Origin: Carnobacterium sp. 17-4
Lineage (GTDB): Bacteria > Bacillota > Bacilli > Lactobacillales > Carnobacteriaceae
DNA length: 64,000 bases
Direction of reading: 5' to 3'
Assembly (NCBI RefSeq): GCF_000195575.1
Contig: NC_015391.1
Span: 1,170,501 to 1,234,500 of the forward strand
Of the stretch, positions 57,694 to 64,000 are shown one piece after another. The notes beneath the pieces were generated by a model, which was not told the origin of the DNA, searched no databases, and saw only the letters and a list, made by a program, of their open reading frames with translations. The position numbers and the translations under genes are program-made. How positions within the stretch are numbered: position 1 is the first letter of the stretch; each line of letters opens with the position of its first letter.

Positions 57694-59241
57694 ATGATAT
57701 TACAGACATTACTTGCAGTACTGCCTATTGCATGGCTAATCATTTCACTTGGCGTACTAAAGATGCCAGGTACAAAAGCTTGCTTGATTGGACTGCTTCT
57801 TACACTTGGAATCAGCATCGTTGGTTTTGATTTCCCAATTATTGATGCTTTTACAGCAACATTAGAAGGCGTTATTAATGGCATTTGGCCAATCGTTTAT
57901 ATTATTGTAGCCGCTTTATTCACGTATAATTTAGCTACTTATTCTGGAAGTATGAAAATTATCAACCAATTGTTGACAGGAGTCTCCAAAGATATGCGAG
58001 TATTGGTTTTACTGATTGCTTGGGGATTTGGTGGGTTTTTGGAATCAATTGCTGGATTTGGTACGGCAGTTGCAATCCCGGCTGGAATTCTAGCTTCATT
58101 AGGTGTAAGCCCAGTTATGGCAGCTGTTATTTGTTTGATTGCGAATACTACCCCAACAGCATTTGGAGCAATAGGATTGCCTGTAACCTCATTAGCTCAA
58201 GCAGGAGGGCTGGAGGTTATGCAAACATCTTATATAGTCTCATTGCAGTTATTCTTGCTTATTCTAATCGTTCCCTTTATTTTAGTTATGCTGACAGGTG
58301 AAAGCATAAAATCATTAAAAGGCGTTACTCTGATCACCTTATTATCAGGGCTTGCATTTGGTTTGCCTCAGATTTTTGTAGCTCGCTACATTGGTCCTGA
58401 GTTGCCGGCTGTTATTGGTTCTTTAATTTGTATTTTGGTCACAGTCTTGGCGGCCCGTTTTGTAAAAACGCCAGAAGATTCTCCTTACTTGATTAAAGAT
58501 AATGATCACGTAGGAAAGTCATCAGTTACCTTCTCGGTAGCTTTTAAAGCTTGTCTGCCTTATATTTTTGTTTTTCTATTTATCATTTTATCTTCATCTT
58601 TATTCCCGGCCATCAGTGGTACATTGGGAAAAATACAGTCTTCATTTGTAATCTATTCTGGAGAAGGTGCAAAACCTTATGTGATCAAGTGGTTGACTAC
58701 TCCAGGGACATTGATTATCTTAGCAACTTATTTAGGTGGATTGATTCAAGGTGTTTCTTTTAGCAAAATTACTGGCATTCTTTGGAGTACGATCAAGCAG
58801 CTTAAAAATACCGCTGTGACTGTAAGCGCAATCGTAGCCCTATCTAAATTAATGGGATATAGTGGTATGATCAGTGTACTATCAACCTCGCTTGTTACTT
58901 TTACAGGATCTTTATTCCCATTGATATCTCCTCTAATTGGAGCCGTTGGTACATTTATTACGGGTAGTGATACAAATGCGAACATTCTCTTTGGATCGTT
59001 GCAAGTTAATGCTGCTCAATCGTTAGGTGCGAATGAATACTGGTTGGCTTCAGCTAACATGGCGGGAGCAACAGCTGGTAAGATGATTTCTCCTCAAAGT
59101 ATAGCTGTAGCAACTGCAGCTACAGGTTTGATTGGACAAGAAGGTGCAATCACTAAAAAAGTATTTAAATACTTTGCTTTGTACTTAGGTGTTATTTGTT
59201 TGATCGTATTCTTCTTAGGAAAACTGTTAGGTATGATTTAA
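57694..59241 (+). CDS. lctP: L-lactate permease (LctP family)
   Basis: 515 residues with about 12-14 membrane helices. Family blocks: AWLIISLGVLKMPGTKA, WGFGGFLESIAGFGTAVAIPAGIL, CLIANTTPTAFGAIG and GTFITGSDTNANILFGSLQ, MAGATAGKMISPQSIAVA. It is a proton symporter for lactate; some members also carry glycolate. GGAAGGA precedes the ATG. Located 157 bp after lox, it would supply the oxidase with substrate. Confidence 0.94.
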   Translation: MILQTLLAVLPIAWLIISLGVLKMPGTKACLIGLLLTLGISIVGFDFPIIDAFTATLEGVINGIWPIVYIIVAALFTYNLATYSGSMKIINQLLTGVSKDMRVLVLLIAWGFGGFLESIAGFGTAVAIPAGILASLGVSPVMAAVICLIANTTPTAFGAIGLPVTSLAQAGGLEVMQTSYIVSLQLFLLILIVPFILVMLTGESIKSLKGVTLITLLSGLAFGLPQIFVARYIGPELPAVIGSLICILVTVLAARFVKTPEDSPYLIKDNDHVGKSSVTFSVAFKACLPYIFVFLFIILSSSLFPAISGTLGKIQSSFVIYSGEGAKPYVIKWLTTPGTLIILATYLGGLIQGVSFSKITGILWSTIKQLKNTAVTVSAIVALSKLMGYSGMISVLSTSLVTFTGSLFPLISPLIGAVGTFITGSDTNANILFGSLQVNAAQSLGANEYWLASANMAGATAGKMISPQSIAVATAATGLIGQEGAITKKVFKYFALYLGVICLIVFFLGKLLGMI

Positions 59242-59276
59242 TTTTAAAATTAGGAAATACACTTATAAAAAAAATT

Positions 59277-59325
59277 AAAATCGAGCTGTTATACATTTCT
59301 AAAATGTATAACAGCTCGATTTTTT
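59277..59325 (+). terminator. Strong terminator after lctP
   Basis: Perfect arms of about 21 bp from AAAATCGAGCTG to its complement, a short loop and six T. It separates lctP from the hydrolase gene. Confidence 0.93.
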
Positions 59326-59458
59326 GTTCTTTCTCAATATCTGAATCATTGAAGATGAAATTAAAGCAATTTTGTTGTACTTAAGATTGGACTTTTTACT
59401 TTTAAATCACTTTAAAATAAAGTACATTTAACTGAATAACTATCAAAGGAGTGAAAAG

Positions 59459-60319
59459 ATGCTATTCGAAGACTTTAAACTAAAAACGGTAGATACTGGT
59501 GAAGTTAAAATTCGTTTACGCTATGGTGGTGAAGGTCCATCGTTGCTGCTTCTACATGGTCATCCCCAAACTCACATGATGTGGCATCTTATCGCTCCGC
59601 TTTTGGCTAGAGACTTTACAGTCGTTATGCCTGATTTGAGGGGATATGGGGACAGTTCTAAACCTCCAACAACGATAGATCATTTTCCTTATTCCAAACG
59701 AGCAATGGCAAGAGATCAAATAGCTGTGATGAAATATCTAGGATTTACCCAATTTGCTGTTGCAGGACACGATAGAGGTGGTAGATGTGCCTATCGCTTA
59801 GCACTTGATTTTCCTGAAGCTATTACAAAGCTTGCTATCCTAGACATCATCCCCACTGGAGAAGCGTTTAAGCATACTAATAAAGACTTTGCTATGGGAT
59901 TCTGGCATTGGTTCTTTCTAGCACAGCCCTTCGATTTTCCTGAAAAGATGATTGGAGAAAATCCAGATAACTTCTATTTCCAAGGAGACAGAAGTCTATT
60001 TCATCCTGAAGCATTAGCTGATTATTTACGCTGTATTCGCCAGCCTGATACGATCCATGCAATGTGCGAGGATTATCGGGCGGGTGCTTCTATCGACCTT
60101 AAACTAGATGAGGAGGACCGAGGAATAAGAAAAATCAGTTGTCCGGTTCTGGCATTGTGGAGTGATCAAGGTGAACTTCCTGACTGGTATGATGTGTTGT
60201 CAGTCTGGAAAGATTGGGCTGATGAAGTACAAGGACGTGGAATAAATTGTGGGCATTATTTAGCAGAAGAAGCACCTCAAGAGACTTACGAGGAGTTATA
60301 TAAATTCTTTAAAGATTAA
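59459..60319 (+). CDS. Alpha/beta hydrolase, fluoroacetate-dehalogenase type
   Basis: 286 residues. HGHPQTH forms the oxyanion region. Nucleophile Asp105 with Arg106 and Arg109 in AGHDRGGR, acid Asp129 in LAILDIIPT, His150-Trp151 in FWHWFF, Tyr206 in CEDYRAGA and base His266 in CGHYLAEEAP match the residues known for fluoroacetate dehalogenases (D110, R111, R114, D134, H155, W156, Y219, H280 in the Rhodopseudomonas enzyme), with equal spacing up to Trp151. It should turn haloacetate into glycolate, but the true substrate is untested. AAAGGAG precedes the ATG. Confidence 0.8.
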   Translation: MLFEDFKLKTVDTGEVKIRLRYGGEGPSLLLLHGHPQTHMMWHLIAPLLARDFTVVMPDLRGYGDSSKPPTTIDHFPYSKRAMARDQIAVMKYLGFTQFAVAGHDRGGRCAYRLALDFPEAITKLAILDIIPTGEAFKHTNKDFAMGFWHWFFLAQPFDFPEKMIGENPDNFYFQGDRSLFHPEALADYLRCIRQPDTIHAMCEDYRAGASIDLKLDEEDRGIRKISCPVLALWSDQGELPDWYDVLSVWKDWADEVQGRGINCGHYLAEEAPQETYEELYKFFKD

Positions 60320-60433
60320 AGCTGTAACAATGTAAGCAATATCATAGTAATGATTACCGAACTTTTCAAAAGAAATATTTAAAAATTAAGTAAGCTATCA
60401 TATGTATGTTTCAATATGTCAATAAGATAGAAG

Positions 60434-60592
60434 ATGAATTATAAGCAAGTAAAAGTATGTTCAGAATACTTCAATCCACCATTTTATACTGAACTAAATT
60501 TATTTGTTTCAGGAGTAGTATTACTTACACTTGTAATTTGTATAGGTTTTCTTTCATATGCAATTTCTTGGGGTTTCCAAGATACAAGGTGA
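60434..60592 (+). CDS. Possible small membrane protein
   Basis: 52 codons from ATG, with a weak AGAAG in front. The C-terminal half is one hydrophobic helix (LNLFVSGVVLLTLVICIGFL) followed by SYAISWGFQDTR. No family recognised. It may be a real small protein or the 3' end of a lost one. The surrounding stretch 60320-60785 has no other clear gene, but at 60712-60741 AGGAGGAAGG precedes a nine-codon ORF (MKILFHLPF), perhaps a leader or a truncated gene. Confidence 0.35.
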   Translation: MNYKQVKVCSEYFNPPFYTELNLFVSGVVLLTLVICIGFLSYAISWGFQDTR

Positions 60593-60785
60593 TCATAATT
60601 TCTAATATTTACCTAAAAAAAAACTTATTTCGATGTCTGTTTATAGAAGGATATAAATTGAATGAATTCATTTAGTTTAAATTTTATTTTAGAAATAGGA
60701 GGAAGGTTTATATGAAAATACTATTTCATTTGCCCTTTTGACAAAATGTGATATATTTATAATTAAATTTGTGGGAGGTAATAGT

Positions 60786-61142
60786 ATGGTTACTCGTTCA
60801 GATGTTTTAAGATACGCAGAAGAAAACTATAAAACTATTTCAGAGCATTTGTGGGATAAATTTCCAAGTTATGAAGTGTTACGGCATAAGCATAATAAAA
60901 AATGGTATGCTATTATCATGAATGTGCCTAAAAACAAAGTTGGTTTAGAAGGCGATGAAGTTATTGATATATTAGACATAAAGTGTGAACCTGAAATGGT
61001 TGCACCTTTGTCATCACGAGAAGGATTTTCCCGTGCATACCATATGAATAAAGAACACTGGTTAACGGTTATTTTAGATGGAACCGTTTCGGATGAAGAA
61101 ATATATAGTTTGATTGATACAAGTTATGAAATGACAAAATAA
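60786..61142 (+). CDS. MmcQ/YjbR family protein
   Basis: 118 residues from the ATG at 60786, behind GGGAGG; the frame is open to 60738 without a second site. MmcQ/YjbR (DUF419) blocks: LRHKHNKKWYAIIMNVPKNK, DEVIDILDIKCEPEM and MNKEHWLTVILDG. The fold resembles DNA-binding proteins of the CyaY-like type, with no proved function. TTGACA followed by TATAAT lies upstream, but the spacer is only 14 bp. Confidence 0.85.
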   Translation: MVTRSDVLRYAEENYKTISEHLWDKFPSYEVLRHKHNKKWYAIIMNVPKNKVGLEGDEVIDILDIKCEPEMVAPLSSREGFSRAYHMNKEHWLTVILDGTVSDEEIYSLIDTSYEMTK

Positions 61143-61195
61143 CTACCTAACTTCGTTAAAATCGATATAAGAAGTAAATATCTGATATTAGATAG

Positions 61196-61493
61196 AATCA
61201 TGTATTTTGGACAGTAGACTTAATAACAATTGCTTCTGGTAGCGATAATTCAGGAATTTATATTCCATTCTTTACCTCGTTAGCTGTTTCGGAAATTATT
61301 TATTGCTTTAATTGTATTCGCGCTCTCTGTTGCGATTATTTGCTTTATCAGTTACAAATCAACCAAAATTTCCTTTGTTTCCAAAAAGTTAGAAAAATAT
61401 GAACAAATCATTGTTCCTATCGTGTTTGTTGGTTTAGGAATTTATATATTGATTGAAAATGGTACGATTCAAATGTTATTAAATTTTATATAA
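61196..61493 (+). pseudogene. Cadmium resistance transporter (CadD family) remnant
   Basis: Frame 1 reads HVFWTVDLITIASGSDNSGI, YIPFFTSLAVSEII, then loses sense; a shift near 61295 restores LFIALIVFALSVAIICFISYK and later KYEQIIVPIVFVGLGIYILI, ENGTIQMLLNFI and stop. These are the C-terminal half of CadD proteins (ITIASGGDNIGIYIPFF, IVPIVFIGLGIYILIENGT). The N-terminal half is missing and a stop precedes the fragment. It lies beside a CadC/SmtB-type regulator, fitting an old cadmium-resistance locus. Confidence 0.82.
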
Positions 61494-61513
61494 ATAATTA
61501 CGATAGTGAAGGT

Positions 61514-61552
61514 GAAAAAAGACAGCGAGTTAAAATCTCGCTGTCTTTTTTT
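61514..61552. terminator. Bidirectional terminator between the cadD remnant and the ArsR gene
   Basis: Arms AAAAAAGACAGCGAG and CTCGCTGTCTTTTTT with loop TTAAAAT; it lies between convergent genes. Confidence 0.92.
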
Positions 61553-61600
61553 ATTTTGAACTAATGAATTGTAAGATCATTTTAACCTTGTAGTTAGTCT

Positions 61601-61921
61601 TTATTTTTCTTGCTCTTGTTCTTCGATATGAGTTAAAACTTGCTCAAGAATACTAAATACATGAAGATCATCAAGGCTATAAATCATATTTTTACCAGCT
61701 CTTTTTGATTTTACTAATCTTGAAGTCCTTAAAGTTTTTAACTGGTGAGAAATTGCTGATTGTTCCATACTTAAAGACTGTGCAATAGCTCCAACACTAA
61801 GTTCTTCTTTCTGCAAGAGGAATAAAATAGAAAGTCGTGTAGGATCACTAATCATTTTAAATATTTTACTTACCTCTTGAATAGCTTCATTTGTTAATGG
61901 AGAAGTTAATGATGATTTCAT
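61601..61921 (-). CDS. ArsR/SmtB family metal-sensing repressor
   Basis: 106 residues, close in pattern to CzrA/SmtB: IFKMISDPTRLSILFLL, recognition helix EQSAISHQLKTLRTSRLV, wing KRAGKNMIYSLDD. The alpha-5 metal site is seen as Asp85 and His87 (DDLHV), His98 and Glu101, the ligand set of SmtB (Asp, His, His, Glu). No CxC motif of the alpha-3 cadmium site. Zinc or a similar metal should release it from DNA. GGGGAGG precedes the ATG. Divergent from the P-type ATPase it probably controls. Confidence 0.9.
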   Translation of the reverse strand: MKSSLTSPLTNEAIQEVSKIFKMISDPTRLSILFLLQKEELSVGAIAQSLSMEQSAISHQLKTLRTSRLVKSKRAGKNMIYSLDDLHVFSILEQVLTHIEEQEQEK

Positions 61922-62055
61922 AAGATTTCCTCCCCTTCATATGTGTGTTCGTTCATGTTTAGATTATCATAAGATTTTTATAAAGCAAGTTTTTTCTATA
62001 AGGAGAGCTATTTTAGAGTAGAGTATCTTTACTAAGTAAATAAGATAACATTTTT

Positions 62056-62084
62056 TTGACAAATCATACATAGCGGCATATAAT
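62056..62084 (+). promoter_or_regulatory. Consensus promoter of the P-type ATPase gene
   Basis: TTGACA, exactly 17 bp, TATAAT: a perfect sigma-A promoter, expected to need strong repression. Confidence 0.9.
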
Positions 62085-62093
62085 GAACGTGTA

Positions 62094-62119
62094 GACATAT
62101 GAATGTTCATTCAAATGTA
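62094..62119. promoter_or_regulatory. SmtB/CzrA-type 12-2-12 operator
   Basis: Inverted repeat centred on TT at 62106-62107: core TGAATG-tt-CATTCA is perfect, and most of the 12-bp arms also match. This is the known 12-2-12 layout of ArsR/SmtB sites. It begins ten bases after the -10, so the bound repressor would block transcription. Confidence 0.75.
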
Positions 62120-62121
62120 AT

Positions 62122-62136
62122 TCGTAAACATTACGA
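62122..62136. promoter_or_regulatory. Zur-box-like palindrome
   Basis: TCGTAAACATTACGA is symmetric (TCGTAA-aca-TTACGA) and differs at one base from the core TCGTAATnATTACGA of Firmicute Zur boxes; flanks AAT and TT extend it. It lies directly after the SmtB-type operator and 38 bp before the start codon. No binding evidence. Confidence 0.55.
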
Positions 62137-62174
62137 TTCCAAAAATAATAGTTTTATTAAGAAAGGTGATAAAA

Positions 62175-64000
62175 ATGAAAGAGATTCAAGCACAACACTC
62201 ACACGAAAATCATGACCATGATCATGGCAATATGCCAGTTACTTTGTACTTTATTGGTTTAGCATTGTCGCTTATTGCGTTATTTTTAAACGGAGAAAAT
62301 AGTTTATTACAAAATAGTTTATTTTTCATTGCTTCAATTAGTGCTGGCTATCATGTCATTGTTCTTGAAGGAATTGGAGAAACGATCGAGAACTCTCGAA
62401 TCCAACACAAATTTACACCTAATTCTCATATTTTAATGGGAGTAGCTGCAATAGGTGCTTCTCTGATAGGAAATTTTTGGGAAGGAACGTTATTGATCCT
62501 TATTTTCTCTGGTGCACACTTTCTTGAAGATTATGCTGAAGGAAGAAGTAAAAGGGAAATTACCAAGTTGCTAGAAATGAATCCAACAACTGCTAGGTTA
62601 ATCATGCTAGATGGCAATACAAAAATTGTTAATGTTAATGAGTTAAAAGTAGGAGATAAACTCCAAGTTTTAAACGGTGACCAAGTACCTATTGACGGAG
62701 TGATAGTATCTGGCTCTACGTCGATCGATGAGTCTTCTATTAATGGTGAGAGTATGCCTAAAGAGAAGTCAAAGGGAGACGGAGTTTTTGGGAGTACAAT
62801 TAATGGAACTGGTACGTTTACTATGAAAGTTACAAAAGAGAATAACGATACTGTCTTTTCAAAGATTTTACAACTAGTGAATCAAAATCAAGAGAATCAA
62901 ACAAAAGTGTCTAGTATTATCCAAAAGTTTGAGCCTAAGTATGTTAAATTTGTTTTAATTGCAATCCCGCTTGTCATTTTACTTGCTCCTATGCTTTTTG
63001 ATTTGACCTGGTCACAAAGTATTTATAGAGGATTAGTCCTTTTAGTAGCAGCTTCTCCGTGTGCTTTAGCAGCAGCTACCGTATCTGTAACGTTGTCAGC
63101 CACTTCTAATCTAGCAAAAAGAGGCGTACTTTCAAAAGGAAGTGCCTATTTGTCTCAATTAGCCGATATTCAAGCCATTGCCTTTGATAAAACAGGAACT
63201 TTAACTAATGGCAAACCAGAAGTAACAAATTATTATTTTGCTACTTCTGTGAATGAGGAAAATATTATTGATATCATAGTGGCTCTTGAAAAAGAATCAA
63301 ATCACCCGTTAGCAAGTGCTATTTTAGACAAGTTTGAGCCAAAAAATAAACTAGCAATTGAAGTGGAAAATCAGATTGGAAAAGGTTTAATAGGCGATTA
63401 TAACGGAAAAACTTATCGTATAGGCAAACCAACTTCCTTTGAAGCTGTATCGGATGACTATACACGTTTGAATAAAGAATGGGCTTCAGAAGGTAATACG
63501 GTTGTATACGTATCAGAAAATGAAAAAGTAATTGGTCTGATAGCATTAATGGATATTCCAAGTGAAAATGCGAAGGCAACAATAGAGCACTTTAAGAAGT
63601 GTGGTATCCATACCACTTTAATTACTGGGGACTCTGAAATGACAGGGCAAGCTGTTGGTAAACAATTAGGAATAGACCAAGTAATTGCGAACGTCATGCC
63701 AGAAGATAAATCTGAAATTATCAATGAACAAATGGAACACTATGGCATAACCGCTATGGTGGGAGATGGTGTGAATGACGCACCTGCTCTTGTGAAGGCA
63801 GATGTCGGAATTGCTATGGGTGATGGTACGGATGTTGCAGTAGATGTATCTGATCTAGTGTTGATGAAAAATGATTTATCCAAATTGGTAAAAGCTCATG
63901 AGATTTCTTTAAAAATGAATCGAGTTATTTGGCAAAATATCATATTCTCAATGATAGTCGTAGCTTTTCTAATTATCGTAAGCTTATTAGGATTAACGGA
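62175..64000 (+). CDS. Metal-transporting P1B ATPase, ZosA-like (3' truncated)
   Basis: 608 codons visible; the frame runs off the window. A His-rich start (HSHENHDHDHG, residues 8-18) replaces the usual HMA domain. Membrane helices follow, then an actuator domain with DESSINGESMP, where the usual TGE reads NGE. The metal-site motif is SPC at 294-296 as in Bacillus ZosA, rather than CPC. Phosphorylation site DKTGTLT at Asp338, HP locus SNHPLA, and GDGVNDAPAL are present. ZosA is described as a zinc importer, while a SmtB-type repressor usually controls export, so direction is open. Confidence 0.9.
   Translation, partial: MKEIQAQHSHENHDHDHGNMPVTLYFIGLALSLIALFLNGENSLLQNSLFFIASISAGYHVIVLEGIGETIENSRIQHKFTPNSHILMGVAAIGASLIGNFWEGTLLILIFSGAHFLEDYAEGRSKREITKLLEMNPTTARLIMLDGNTKIVNVNELKVGDKLQVLNGDQVPIDGVIVSGSTSIDESSINGESMPKEKSKGDGVFGSTINGTGTFTMKVTKENNDTVFSKILQLVNQNQENQTKVSSIIQKFEPKYVKFVLIAIPLVILLAPMLFDLTWSQSIYRGLVLLVAASPCALAAATVSVTLSATSNLAKRGVLSKGSAYLSQLADIQAIAFDKTGTLTNGKPEVTNYYFATSVNEENIIDIIVALEKESNHPLASAILDKFEPKNKLAIEVENQIGKGLIGDYNGKTYRIGKPTSFEAVSDDYTRLNKEWASEGNTVVYVSENEKVIGLIALMDIPSENAKATIEHFKKCGIHTTLITGDSEMTGQAVGKQLGIDQVIANVMPEDKSEIINEQMEHYGITAMVGDGVNDAPALVKADVGIAMGDGTDVAVDVSDLVLMKNDLSKLVKAHEISLKMNRVIWQNIIFSMIVVAFLIIVSLLGLT

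Noticed and set aside
53600-64000. Prophage or genomic island with attachment sites
   Set aside because: The region is accessory in content, but no integrase, transposase, tRNA gene or flanking direct repeat was found.

Overview
The window is low-G+C Firmicute chromosome, most probably Lactobacillales and, as an inference, Carnobacteriaceae such as Carnobacterium. The grounds are strong AGGAGG-type ribosome binding sites, T-box leaders, rexAB-type addBA genes, a DUF3013 gene before prmA, a NiaR/NiaX niacin pair and an Aerococcus-like lactate oxidase. Almost all genes read left to right and most are housekeeping. Both ends are cut: the first gene lacks its 5' part and the last, a P-type ATPase, lacks its 3' end.

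Layout. 1-2.9 kb: a heterodimeric ABC exporter. 3.0-4.1 kb: a tandem palindromic repeat running into the stop codon of a NERD-domain gene. 4.4-8.0 kb: DNA glycosylase, DUF3013, prmA, rsmE, deoC. 8.3-11.2 kb: rel and dtd; then, reversed, an SH3b amidase. 12.7-16.1 kb: T-box plus hisS-aspS. 16.3-24.2 kb: sppA, an RDD protein, nfo, lemA with a TPM protein, truA, a PPDK regulator, zur, rpsU, yqeY. 24.3-34.0 kb: the conserved phoH-pgpH-ybeY-dgkA-cdd-era-recO cluster and a T-box plus glyQS. 34.1-38.5 kb: a DUF488 protein, an ABC exporter, a phosphoesterase, niaR and niaX. 38.8-45.8 kb: dnaG-rpoD, trmK, a Nif3-like gene, pepT, DUF1294. 45.9-53.6 kb: a second palindromic array, then rexB-rexA.

From 53.6 kb the character changes to an accessory, partly decayed region. 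There are remnants of a GNAT acetyltransferase, a MerR regulator, a DUF4260 protein and a RelE-like toxin, followed by a deaminase-fold gene. A LysR regulator is divergent from L-lactate oxidase and lactate permease. Next come a hydrolase with the full fluoroacetate-dehalogenase active-site set, a YjbR-like protein, a cadD remnant, a SmtB/CzrA-type zinc sensor and a divergent ZosA-like P-type ATPase.

The observations that deserve most follow-up are: (1) two arrays of near-palindromic units that differ in sequence but share a 52-bp period; (2) the ATPase promoter, which carries both a SmtB-type operator and a Zur-box-like palindrome, with zur itself in the window; (3) the dehalogenase/lactate-glycolate oxidase/permease neighbourhood; (4) the chain of gene remnants. 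No CRISPR array, complete insertion sequence, prophage, rRNA or tRNA gene was seen.
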